Assembly: GCF_004328705.1 (NCBI RefSeq)
Contig: NZ_CP035319.1
Location: 4,402,001 to 4,466,000, forward strand
Direction of reading: 5' to 3'
Source: Rhodococcus sp. ABRD24
GTDB lineage: Bacteria; Actinomycetota; Actinomycetes; Mycobacteriales; Mycobacteriaceae
Length of the DNA stretch: 64,000 bases
The notes beneath the pieces are model-generated. The model ran no database searches. It was not told the DNA's origin and was given only the letters and a program-made list of their open reading frames with translations. Position numbers and translations under genes: made by a program. Positions 36,528-44,983 of this stretch are shown one piece after another. The number at the start of each line of letters is the position of its first letter. Position 1 is the first letter of the stretch.

Positions 36528-36693
36528 CGAGGAGTCCTTTCAGTGGTGTGGAATCCAGGCACCAACCTTCGGCCGCGTGCCCGATATGTCGTACTTCAGG
36601 ATCGTGCAACACCACAATATGCGGTGGGCCGACATCGTGCCGCCGCGCCGGTCGTCAAATCGTCGATCTGGGCAAATCCAGTACGATGCAGCG
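36528..36693. promoter_or_regulatory. divergent promoter region of the Ter locus
   Basis: 166 bp separate the leftward terD operon from the rightward metabolite-type operon. TACGAT (36682-36687) is a TANNNT -10 element ending 6 bases before the GTG at 36694, so the rightward message is probably leaderless. No strong palindrome was found. Confidence 0.5.
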
Positions 36694-37887
36694 GTGGCCG
36701 GCAGATGGTCGGGGCGGATCTTCGGAGAGTCCCGCGACGAGGACGAGGCGGTGCGCCGTGCTCGCGAATCGATGACCGCCGCGTTCCTCGACATGGACGG
36801 CCGCCAGCGTATCGCCGAGGCGTCCGTTTCGGCATCGAATCAGCTCTTTCCGGAGAAAGGCCTCCGGGGCCTGTGGTTGCCGGTCCGCGACACATGCTAT
36901 GAGGCAGGCGGTCGGTACGTGGCCATGTGCGAGGCGGGCGACCGCGATCGGGTCGCAGCCGTGGACCTCACAGCAACGACCCGTTCGCTGGTCGATGCTG
37001 CGCGCCGAGTGGACGAGTTCTACGAAGCCCATCGCGGTCACCTCGAGCACGCAGCGTCGTTGCTCGCCGCCATTCCGCGGGTCGCTGCTGAGGCCCAATC
37101 CGCTGGGAGTGCTGCTCGGCAGCGGGCAGTCGGACAGTTTGCGGGTTACTCCTCGGTCCGGGCCGGCGTTGCGGCGATCGACGAGGCCTCGCTCTTGTTG
37201 TCCGGTGCCCGTGCGCAGGACGACGTCCGAAGTGTCCGTGATGCGGCAGCGCGTCTCAACAGCGCGGCAGCCGAGCTGGAATCCGCGCTGGCTGCAGCCC
37301 CGAACCGGGAACGCGAGGCGCAGAAGGCGCTCTCATCGGTGTCGACCCGGATTGCTGCGGTCCGGCACCGGGCCGGAGAGCTCGGTCCGGCGTACTCATC
37401 GATCCTGCGCGAGTTCAATGCCGCGAGCTCGGACGATCTCGTCGGCAACGACACGGAGAGTGCCCGTCTCATCGACGAGTCCGAAGTGCTGCTCGCCGAG
37501 GCGAAGGATGCGTTGGTGGGGGGAGACCCAGACCTGGCATTGGAGCTGACCGCGCGGGTGCGGGCGAGGCTCTCGGATGCGGAGGGCGTCGTCGCTGCTG
37601 TCACCGACAGGCTTCGGCTTTTGCGTGAAGTACGCGCCGAACCTCGGGCCAAGGTCGATGCCGTACGCTTTCGGCTTCGGGACGCCCAGCTGCTCGCAGT
37701 CAATTCGGGGCTTGCCGCCGAGTGGGGTTCGGCTCTGGATGCTCAGGTGGACCGGATCGAACGGGCCGTCGATGGCCTGACCGGTACACATCCGGACTAT
37801 TGGGCCTACATCACCGAACTCGATGCAGTGTCGACGTTCGTCGCTGGAATTGTGCAACGCATGAGAGGGCAGAGCGCCACACCATGA
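36694..37887 (+). CDS. coiled-coil protein of the Ter operon
   Basis: 397 residues from GTG 36694, which has no Shine-Dalgarno but a TANNNT element 6 bases upstream. The protein is mostly helical with long Ala/Arg/Glu/Leu-rich stretches from about residue 95 to 350, predicted coiled coils; no catalytic motif is seen. It overlaps the aldolase gene by 4 bp. Its place as first gene suggests a scaffold or membrane-stress protein for the set. No named family is assigned. Confidence 0.7.
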   Translation: MAGRWSGRIFGESRDEDEAVRRARESMTAAFLDMDGRQRIAEASVSASNQLFPEKGLRGLWLPVRDTCYEAGGRYVAMCEAGDRDRVAAVDLTATTRSLVDAARRVDEFYEAHRGHLEHAASLLAAIPRVAAEAQSAGSAARQRAVGQFAGYSSVRAGVAAIDEASLLLSGARAQDDVRSVRDAAARLNSAAAELESALAAAPNREREAQKALSSVSTRIAAVRHRAGELGPAYSSILREFNAASSDDLVGNDTESARLIDESEVLLAEAKDALVGGDPDLALELTARVRARLSDAEGVVAAVTDRLRLLREVRAEPRAKVDAVRFRLRDAQLLAVNSGLAAEWGSALDAQVDRIERAVDGLTGTHPDYWAYITELDAVSTFVAGIVQRMRGQSATP

Positions 37888-39077
37888 CATGGGGGACTAC
37901 TACCGACGCGTGCGCGATGCGGCATTTCCATCACCTTGACGCCGAGACCGCCGATGCGCTGTTCCTGCATCGGCCCGAGTCGTTCGACGACAGTGCGGAC
38001 CGGGACCTGCTGGCCGTCGCACTCGGTGCGACCCTGTACGTCCCTGCCACGCGGGATGACCTCACTGCGACGATCCTGCGCCGTGCCGGCGGGGGTGTGT
38101 GCTCGATGGTCCTCGATCTCGAGGATGCCGTCGCGGACGACGAAGTCGAAGCGGGTATGGCCAATGCAGTCGCAGCGCTGAACGAGCTGGCCGGAACCGT
38201 CGCGGCCAACATGTTGCTGTTCGTGCGGGTCAGGACGCCGGGCGACATTCGGGCGATCACGGACGCGCTCAGCACCGGTGTGGTCGCGCTGACCGGATTC
38301 GTCGTCCCGAAATTCACCAGTGACAGTGGTGCCGCGTTCCTCGACGAGATCACGGAAGCGTCCGACCGGCTCGGCAAGCATCTGTACGCGATGCCGGTGC
38401 TCGAGTCGCCGGAGTTGGTGCACCGGCAGAGCCGCGACGTCGAACTGCATGCGGTCAGCGAACTGCTTGCGCGGCACCGCGACCGCGTCCTGGCGATCAG
38501 GATCGGTGCGACAGACATGTGCAGCACGTTCGGGATCCGCCGGGATCGGGACCTCACCATCTACGACGTCCGTGTGGTCGTCGACGTCATCGCCGACGTC
38601 GTGAACTATCTGGGTCGTGCTGACGGCACCGGGTTCGTCATCACAGGGCCGGTGTGGGAGTACTTCGCCGACCATGAGCGGATGTTCCGGCCGATGCTGC
38701 GCGCCACTCCGTTCGTCGAGCAGGACGCCGTACTCTTCCGGCAGCAACTCGTCAGCCGTGACCTCGACGGGTTGCTGCGTGAGATCGCGCTGGATCGGGC
38801 GAACGGCATTCACGGCAAGACGGTCATCCACCCCTCCCATGTGGCAGCCGTCCATGCGCTGTCCGCCGTTACGCACGAGGAATACCATGACGCGCTCGAC
38901 ATCCTCGGTAGCGGGGCCAACGGCGGCGTACAGGCATCGGGATACAAGAACAAGATGAACGAGGTTCGCCCGCATCGGAATTGGGCCGAGGCAACGCTGC
39001 GGCGCGCCAGGGTGTTCGGCGTCACCAACAAGGGTGTGACGTTCGTCGACCTGCTGACTGCGCTGGTGGCGCGTTGA
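37884..39077 (+). CDS. HpcH/HpaI aldolase / citrate lyase beta-like protein
   Basis: 397 residues of the CitE-like TIM-barrel lyase family. VCSMVLDLEDAVADDEVE contains the Mg-binding Asp/Glu stretch, LYAMPVLESPELV carries the metal-binding Glu, and IHGKTVIHPSH near the end matches the family. It is expected to make or break a C-C bond in a CoA- or sugar-acid compound. It overlaps its neighbours by 4 bp on both sides. In Ter loci this gene belongs to the proposed nucleoside-like metabolite module. Confidence 0.85.
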   Translation: MTWGTTTDACAMRHFHHLDAETADALFLHRPESFDDSADRDLLAVALGATLYVPATRDDLTATILRRAGGGVCSMVLDLEDAVADDEVEAGMANAVAALNELAGTVAANMLLFVRVRTPGDIRAITDALSTGVVALTGFVVPKFTSDSGAAFLDEITEASDRLGKHLYAMPVLESPELVHRQSRDVELHAVSELLARHRDRVLAIRIGATDMCSTFGIRRDRDLTIYDVRVVVDVIADVVNYLGRADGTGFVITGPVWEYFADHERMFRPMLRATPFVEQDAVLFRQQLVSRDLDGLLREIALDRANGIHGKTVIHPSHVAAVHALSAVTHEEYHDALDILGSGANGGVQASGYKNKMNEVRPHRNWAEATLRRARVFGVTNKGVTFVDLLTALVAR

Positions 39078-40381
39078 CCGCCCCGGACGTTCCGGTCGCC
39101 GAACCGTGGGCGACACGCGAGTTCGGACTCGCCCTCGGGCATTCGGAATCCGACGCCGGCTACACCGCCTCACAGCTAGTCGAACCCGGGCTGCGCCGCA
39201 ATCCGCGCCGCGCGCACCTGCTGGTTTCGACGGTCCTCGGCAAGCATCTGCCCACCGCTCCCGACGACGTCATCGCCGCCGGTGATCGACTCGGCGAGCT
39301 GGTTCTCGCCGCGCTGGCACTACCTGCCGGCCACGAATCCGAGGTCGATGCCACCGTCCTCGGATTCGCCGAGACGGCAACCGGACTCGGGCACTGCGTC
39401 GCCACCCGGATCAGAGCCCGGTGCTATCTGCATTCGACCCGGCGGGACGTGCCCGGAGCGGAGACCGTCGCTGGGTTCGAGGAGGGGCACTCCCACGCGA
39501 CGAGTCACCTCCTGCAACCCACCTCGCCGGACCTGCTGGCGAGCGACTGCCCGATGGTGCTGGTTGACGACGAGATCTCCACCGGCGCCACGGCCGTCGA
39601 CGCCATTCGTGCCCTGCACGCACACCATCCGCGCGGCCGATACATCGTTGCGGCGCTGGTCGACATGCGGACCGGGCACCATCGTGACCAGACCGCCGCC
39701 GCTGCCGCCGAACTCGGTGTCGCCATCGACTTCGTCAGTCTCGCGAGCGGTCACACCGTCCTCCCTGAGGGACTGATCGAGCGGGTCGTCGCCCTGCCGG
39801 ACCCGGTCCTCAATCCGGTGTCCGGCAATCGCGGCGAGTCCGAAGTGGTCGGGCTGTCCTGGCCGGCGGCGGTGCCGGACGGCGGCCGTCACGGATTCCT
39901 CTATTCCGACGCAGCGGGATTCGACGCGGCGATCACGGCGGCCGCGACGGAACTGGCGGCGCGCATCGATCCCGATCGCCCGATTATCGTCATCGGCCAC
40001 GAAGAGCTGATGTATCTGCCGCTGAGACTGGCTTCGGAACTGGCCCGGAACGGGCTCGCGGTGCGATTCCAAACCACTACGCGCTCGCCGGCGTACGTGC
40101 TCGATGAGCCCGGATACCCCCTGCGCCGCGGCTACATGTTCGTCGCACCCGAGGCCGACGACGCAGCGCCGCGGTACCTCTACAACGCCTACTGGTCCGA
40201 CGATCCGACGGTGCGTCCCCTTCTACTGGTCGTCGCGGACTCTCCCGCCGACACCGACCGGCTGCGCTGCGACGGTGGGCTGCTCGATGTCCTGACGGCC
40301 GCGGGCAACGACGTCCTGCTCGTGGTAGTCCCGGCCACCGACCCCCGGCATCTGGCGCGCATCCGACGGGATCCGGTGTGA
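39074..40381 (+). CDS. phosphoribosyltransferase with TRSP domain
   Basis: 435 residues from TTG 39074 (TTGA overlap with the aldolase). The PRPP-binding loop is VLVDDEISTGATA (about 162-174), as in orotate phosphoribosyltransferases. The C-terminal part carries the literal TTRSPAYV (about 334-341), the hallmark of the TRSP domain known from Ter gene clusters. It should transfer ribose-5-phosphate to an unidentified base. It overlaps the StiP-type gene by 4 bp. Confidence 0.85.
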   Translation: MTAPDVPVAEPWATREFGLALGHSESDAGYTASQLVEPGLRRNPRRAHLLVSTVLGKHLPTAPDDVIAAGDRLGELVLAALALPAGHESEVDATVLGFAETATGLGHCVATRIRARCYLHSTRRDVPGAETVAGFEEGHSHATSHLLQPTSPDLLASDCPMVLVDDEISTGATAVDAIRALHAHHPRGRYIVAALVDMRTGHHRDQTAAAAAELGVAIDFVSLASGHTVLPEGLIERVVALPDPVLNPVSGNRGESEVVGLSWPAAVPDGGRHGFLYSDAAGFDAAITAAATELAARIDPDRPIIVIGHEELMYLPLRLASELARNGLAVRFQTTTRSPAYVLDEPGYPLRRGYMFVAPEADDAAPRYLYNAYWSDDPTVRPLLLVVADSPADTDRLRCDGGLLDVLTAAGNDVLLVVVPATDPRHLARIRRDPV

Positions 40382-41487
40382 CCGCGCCATTGACCGGCCC
40401 CGACTTCGGCTCGTATCCGGCTGCCGACGTCCGCTGGCTGCTCAAGGACCTGTCGGCGGTGAATCTCGAGGCCGATGTCGCCGAACGGGAACGGCGTATC
40501 CAGTCGGGCCGCGCGCACTACGCGGAATCACTGCCCATCGAGTACCAGCCGGACGCGCAGTACCGGGAGCTCTTCGACAAGGTCCTGGTCGAGAGCGCCG
40601 AGCGGTTGGCCCGGGCGGTCGGTGCCGTCACCGAACTCGTACTGGCGGAGCGGGGCCACGACATCACGCTCGTCTCCCTCGCGCGCGCTGGAACCCCGAT
40701 CGGGATTCTGATGCGTCGCTGGGCAATGCGGATGCACGGTCTCGATCTACCGCACTACGCGGTGTCGATTGTCCGGGATCGCGGGATCGACATCGCGGCA
40801 ATGGAATACCTTGCTGCCCATCATGATCCGTCGTCCGTGGTGTTCGTCGACGGCTGGACCGGCAAGGGTGCGATCACTCGGGAACTCGACACCGCGCTGG
40901 CAGACCACGCCGCGGCGGGTGGGCCGGTGTTCAATTCCGATCTTGCCGTACTGGCCGATCCGGGCGCGTGTGCGCGTACATACGGCACGCGTGACGACTT
41001 CCTCATTGCGTCCGCGTGTCTGAACTCGACCGTCTCCGGACTCGTTTCGCGCACCGTCCTCAACGACTCGCTGATCGCGCCCGGCGAGTTTCACGGCGCC
41101 AAGTTCTACCGCGAACTTGCCGAGGACGACGTCTCCAACAATTTGCTCGACACGATCGGAGAGAGATTCACCGACGTGGAATCGGCGGTCGTGGGTGACG
41201 TGGCCGCGATCCGGTCCGGCGATCGGACTCCGACGTGGGCAGGTTGGGCTTCGGTCGAGAAGATTCGTCAGCGGTACGACATCTCGACGGTCAACTACGT
41301 CAAACCGGGCGTCGGGGAGACCACCCGGGTGCTACTGCGTCGCGTTCCGTGGAAGGTGCTGGTGCGAGATCTCGATGCGCCCGAACATGCCCATATTCGG
41401 CTTCTCGCGGATGCCCGCAGTGTCCCGGTCGAGGTCGTGCCCGACCTCGCGTATTCCTGTATGGGCTTGATCAAGGACATCACATGA
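40378..41487 (+). CDS. StiP/PELOTA-type PRTase-like protein of the Ter module
   Basis: 369 residues from GTG 40378 (GTGA overlap). The N-terminal ~280 residues resemble the StiP family (annotated as cysteine-protease or PRTase-like), with FVDGWTGKGAI (157-167) shaped like a PRPP loop and VSLARAGTPIGILMRR earlier. The C-terminal ~85 residues resemble a PELOTA RNA-binding domain. Whether it is a protease or a transferase is unsettled; the loop favours a phosphoribosyl role. Confidence 0.8.
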   Translation: MTAPLTGPDFGSYPAADVRWLLKDLSAVNLEADVAERERRIQSGRAHYAESLPIEYQPDAQYRELFDKVLVESAERLARAVGAVTELVLAERGHDITLVSLARAGTPIGILMRRWAMRMHGLDLPHYAVSIVRDRGIDIAAMEYLAAHHDPSSVVFVDGWTGKGAITRELDTALADHAAAGGPVFNSDLAVLADPGACARTYGTRDDFLIASACLNSTVSGLVSRTVLNDSLIAPGEFHGAKFYRELAEDDVSNNLLDTIGERFTDVESAVVGDVAAIRSGDRTPTWAGWASVEKIRQRYDISTVNYVKPGVGETTRVLLRRVPWKVLVRDLDAPEHAHIRLLADARSVPVEVVPDLAYSCMGLIKDIT

Positions 41488-42356
41488 CCATTCTCGTGGC
41501 GACCGACCTCGACCGGACGATGATCTACTCGCGGGCCGCGATGGACCTGGAGCCGACGACAGCCGAGTCCGACCTGCAGTGCGTCGAACACTATGACGGC
41601 GCGCCGCTGTCGTTCGTCACTGTGACCGGTGCGAGGCTGCTGCAAGCCGTGGCCAGGACGGCGGTTCTGGTACCGACCACGACTCGTACCATCGAACAGT
41701 TCCGGCGAATCGCCTTGCCTGGCAGCCCGTGGCGCTACGCCATCACCAGCAACGGCGGCAACATCCTCGTCGACGGTATCCCGGATCCCCGCTGGCGGAG
41801 CGGCATCGACGAGAGTGCCCGCAGTCGAGGGGCAGGGCTCGACGAGGTCACCACCGCACTGCGATCCAGGATCAGTGACGACTGGGTCCGCAACTGTCGG
41901 GTCGCCGACGAACTCTTCTGCTACCTGGTGGTCGATCTCGCGGCGCTGCCGGACGACTTCCTGGCCGAGTGGGGTACGTGGTGCGGTGCGCGTGGCTGGA
42001 ACGTCTCCCGGCAGGGCCGCAAGATCTACACCATGCCCGATGCGGTGTCGAAGAGTTCCGCGGTGGCCGAGGTTCGCAGGCGTCTGGTTGCCGATGGCTC
42101 GATTGCCGAGGTTGCGATGACGCTCGCGGCCGGGGACGGCGCGCTCGATGCCGACATGCTCGCCGCCGCGGACGCCGCGATCCGGCCGCGGCACGGCGAA
42201 CTCGACGCGCTCGACTGGCAGCATCCGCACCTGACCGTGACGAACAGGCGCGGAATCGCTGCGGGGGAGGAGATCCTGCGCTGGTTCCTCCTGCACGCCG
42301 AGAAGGATCCCGCTGTGCCGGCTGGGCAGAACCTGCCAGCCGGCGCCCACATCTGA
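41484..42356 (+). CDS. HAD-superfamily phosphatase-like protein
   Basis: 290 residues. The HAD motif I is at the N-terminus as ATDLDRTMIY (about 6-15; Asp8 nucleophile, Asp10 acid), with Thr/Ser motif II in PTTTRT and the acidic motif IV in LAAGDGALDADML. It would remove phosphate from a sugar-phosphate or nucleotide intermediate of the module. It overlaps the StiP-type gene by 4 bp. The substrate is unknown. Confidence 0.87.
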   Translation: MTILVATDLDRTMIYSRAAMDLEPTTAESDLQCVEHYDGAPLSFVTVTGARLLQAVARTAVLVPTTTRTIEQFRRIALPGSPWRYAITSNGGNILVDGIPDPRWRSGIDESARSRGAGLDEVTTALRSRISDDWVRNCRVADELFCYLVVDLAALPDDFLAEWGTWCGARGWNVSRQGRKIYTMPDAVSKSSAVAEVRRRLVADGSIAEVAMTLAAGDGALDADMLAAADAAIRPRHGELDALDWQHPHLTVTNRRGIAAGEEILRWFLLHAEKDPAVPAGQNLPAGAHI

Positions 42357-42394
42357 CCGAGTTCCGTACTGTCCAGCAGCGAAGGATGATTGCC

Positions 42395-43630
42395 GTGCCC
42401 CAACAGCTCACCAAGGGCCAGAATGCAGCCCTGTCCGTGAACGATGTCGTCGTCTCGATCGTCCTCACCGCGGCCGCGGACCTGTCCGCTCTGCTGGTGA
42501 CCGCGGCGGGCAAGGTCCGGTCCGATGACGACTTCGTCTTCTTCAACCAGCCGGCGGGGCCGGGTGTGCGTCTGCAGCCCGGGGCTACGGGGCAGGCCGC
42601 CGAACTTGCGGTGACGCTGTCGGCGATCCCGGCAGACGTGGAGCAGGTGCGGGCTGTCATCACCCTCGACGACGCCGCGAGCAGTTTCGGCCGGTCGGCA
42701 CCGCCGACTGCCCTGGTCTCCGATACGGCCGGGAATGTGTTGTACGAGTACCGCATCGAAGGACTGGATACCGAATCGATCGTCATTGCGCTCGAGTTGT
42801 ATCGACGCCAGGGGGCGTGGAAGGTACGTGCCGTCGGCCAGGGATATGCCGGCGGGTTCGCAGCGCTGGTGACCGATCATGGTGTGTCCGTTGACGACGC
42901 GCCCGCCCCCACACCGGTGTCGACCGGCTCCGCACCCACGATGACGCCGCCTGCAGTGCCCCCGCATCGATCCTCCAACGGCGCCACCGCCGGTACCCAT
43001 ACCGCGCCCGCCGCGGTGCCGGATGCCCCCGAAATCAGCCTCACCAAGCAGAAGCGGGTGAATCTGAGCAAGGGGCAGAAGGTCACTCTCCGTAAGGACG
43101 GCGGTGTCGCACTGACCCACATCCGGATGGGGCTGGGCTGGGATCCGGTGAGCAGCCGAGGACGATTCGGCGCACGTTCGTCCAGCATCGACCTGGATGC
43201 TTCGGCCGTGATGTTCGCCGGAAGTCAGGTCGCCGACATCGTCTACTACGGTGCGCTCGAGTCGGACGACCGCGCCGTCGTGCACTCCGGCGACAATCTC
43301 ACTGGAGACGGCGACGGCGACGACGAAGTGATCACCGTCGACCTACCCAGCGTCGCCTCTAAGATCACCGCCATCATTTTCGTTGTCACTTCCTATCGGG
43401 GGCAGACCTTCGAGCAGGTGGCCAACGCGTTCTGTCGACTGGTCGACTCGCCGCAGGGGGCCGAGTTGGCACGATTCACCCTTCAGGGCGGCATGCCTTT
43501 CACCGCTGTCGCTATGGCCAAGGTGTACCGGCAGGGCGGCGAGTGGAAGCTGCAGGCTATCGGGGAGGGCCTCAACGCGAAGACCGCGAAGAAGGCCGTT
43601 CCCCACCTAGGTCGATTCCTGAACGATTGA
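42395..43630 (+). CDS. tandem TerD protein
   Basis: 411 residues: two TerD folds (about 5-165 and 210-405) joined by a Pro/Ala/Thr-rich linker. The C-terminal domain has the acidic loop [19 protein letters not shown]; the N-terminal one has lost it (PGVRLQPGATGQAAELAVTL), so only one half should bind calcium. The GTG at 42395 is chosen because GAAGGA lies 8 bases before it; the ATG at 42386 overlaps that site. It is the last gene of the operon, 38 bp after the HAD gene. Confidence 0.88.
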   Translation: MPQQLTKGQNAALSVNDVVVSIVLTAAADLSALLVTAAGKVRSDDDFVFFNQPAGPGVRLQPGATGQAAELAVTLSAIPADVEQVRAVITLDDAASSFGRSAPPTALVSDTAGNVLYEYRIEGLDTESIVIALELYRRQGAWKVRAVGQGYAGGFAALVTDHGVSVDDAPAPTPVSTGSAPTMTPPAVPPHRSSNGATAGTHTAPAAVPDAPEISLTKQKRVNLSKGQKVTLRKDGGVALTHIRMGLGWDPVSSRGRFGARSSSIDLDASAVMFAGSQVADIVYYGALESDDRAVVHSGDNLTGDGDGDDEVITVDLPSVASKITAIIFVVTSYRGQTFEQVANAFCRLVDSPQGAELARFTLQGGMPFTAVAMAKVYRQGGEWKLQAIGEGLNAKTAKKAVPHLGRFLND

Positions 43631-43723
43631 TTCGGATCCCATTGCCGCGGAGGCGGTGCGACGCCGGGATGACGACGTAGGCGGATTCTGCTCACCAGAG
43701 TGTTTTCAGTGGCCCCGGACAGG

Positions 43724-43759
43724 CCGACGGGCCGGACTCCCATGAGTCCGGCCCGTCGG
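43724..43759. terminator. bidirectional terminator between TerD and small peptide genes
   Basis: CCGACGGGCCGGACTC (43724-43739) pairs exactly with GAGTCCGGCCCGTCGG (43744-43759) around CCAT. It lies after the stop of the TerD gene and just beyond the stop of the minus-strand small ORF, so it can end both messages. Confidence 0.82.
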
Positions 43760-43773
43760 TGTCCGCGCGGGGA

Positions 43774-43860
43774 TCAGCTCATCGAGCTCAGCTGCTGGAT
43801 GATCGGCAGGATGGTCTTGACGATGTCGATGACGGCGCTGATGGTGGAGAAGGAACCCAT
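43774..43860 (-). CDS. 28-residue hydrophobic/amphipathic peptide
   Basis: A short frame on the minus strand from ATG 43860 starts MGSFSTISAVIDIVKTILPI and ends IQQLSSMS. It is almost uncharged except for one Lys and one Asp, rich in Ile/Val/Leu/Ser, and long enough for one membrane helix or an amphipathic helix. AGAGGAC lies 4 bases before the start and a strong hairpin follows the stop, so it has the outline of a real gene. The function is unknown; a small membrane or toxin-like peptide is one possibility. Confidence 0.55.
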   Translation of the reverse strand: MGSFSTISAVIDIVKTILPIIQQLSSMS

Positions 43861-43973
43861 GTTTGTCCTCTGGTTCGATGTGGGGTGTGGCCCGACGCCA
43901 CTGGCCGTAAAGCTAGCAGGCATGTGCCGGATTCGCGCAGAATTTCCTGGACGTTTGTACAACTCGCATGTCG

Positions 43974-44024
43974 TTGACTGCTCCGCCGAATATCCATAGC
44001 GTGAGGTCACTCAGAACTGAGTGA
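43974..44024 (+). promoter_or_regulatory. promoter with overlapping palindromic operator
   Basis: TTGACT (43974-43979), 17-base spacer, TAGCGT (43997-44002). Directly after the -10 lies the perfect inverted repeat TCACTCAG-AA-CTGAGTGA (44007-44024), where a bound repressor would cover the transcription start. It controls the alpha/beta-hydrolase gene at 44038. Confidence 0.65.
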
Positions 44025-44037
44025 GGGGGCGACCCAA

Positions 44038-44871
44038 GTGAGCGGCCGGATTTCGTCGTACAGCCGTGACGGTCTGACGTTCGACGTCCGTGACGAGGGG
44101 CCGCTCGACGGGACGCCGGTAGTCCTGCTGCACGGGTTCCCGCAGGACGCCCGATCGTGGGACGGACTGGCTCCGCTGTTGCACACGCGCGGATTCCGCA
44201 CTCTGGCACCGGATCAGCGTGGTTGCTCGCCCGCGGCACGGCCCCGCTCACGATGGGCCTACCGGTCCGCGCAGCTCACGGCGGATGTCGTCGCGCTGAT
44301 CGAATGTGCCGGTGTCGGGCAGGTCCATGTGGTGGGACACGACTGGGGTGCGGCTGTTGCGTGGACGATCGCCGCACAGCGACCAGATCTGGTCCGAACT
44401 CTTACCGCGTTGTCGGTGCCGCACCCGGCGGCGTTCGTCCGTGCGCTGCTGACCAGCAAGCAGATCCGTATGTCCTGGTACATGTTCGTGTTCCAGTTGC
44501 CGCTGCTTCCGGAGCGCGCGCTGGCATCGGGAGGGTTTGCCCGACGTCACCTGATCGCGAGCGGCATGGCCGCAGCTGCCGCCGACCGAGACCTTGCGGC
44601 GATGCGCGATCGCAGCCGGGCGCGAGGGGGTTTGAACTGGTACCGGGCGATGGCGTTCACGAGGCCCGGTGCGAATGCGACCAAGGTCCGCGTGCCCACG
44701 CTGTACGTGTGGAGCGACGGCGACATCGCGCTCGGCCCGGTCGGGGCTCGTCTAGCCGCACGTTTCGTCGACGCGCCGTATACGTTCGAGACCCTCGAGG
44801 GGGTCAGCCACTGGATTCCGGAGGAAGCGCCCGAGCAGGTCGACGCGCTGCTCGGTGCGCACCTCCGATGA
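44038..44871 (+). CDS. alpha/beta hydrolase, epoxide hydrolase-like
   Basis: 277 residues. HGFPQDARSW (32-41) gives the oxyanion-hole HGFP, and the nucleophile elbow GHDWGAA (100-106) puts Asp102 as nucleophile, the epoxide-hydrolase/dehalogenase pattern. His at the C-terminal VSHWIPEEAPE is the likely base. It starts at GTG 44038 after GAGGGGG. Its promoter carries a strong palindrome. The substrate is not known. Confidence 0.85.
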   Translation: MSGRISSYSRDGLTFDVRDEGPLDGTPVVLLHGFPQDARSWDGLAPLLHTRGFRTLAPDQRGCSPAARPRSRWAYRSAQLTADVVALIECAGVGQVHVVGHDWGAAVAWTIAAQRPDLVRTLTALSVPHPAAFVRALLTSKQIRMSWYMFVFQLPLLPERALASGGFARRHLIASGMAAAAADRDLAAMRDRSRARGGLNWYRAMAFTRPGANATKVRVPTLYVWSDGDIALGPVGARLAARFVDAPYTFETLEGVSHWIPEEAPEQVDALLGAHLR

Positions 44872-44983
44872 GCCTGGCGGAGGTGCCCCCGAGGGCGCAT
44901 GACGGTGGAGGCGCGTCCCGAAATCGATCGAGTACTCCGCACCGGCCGATCACCGCACATGCCGAGTGGAAGCCGAGGGTCGG

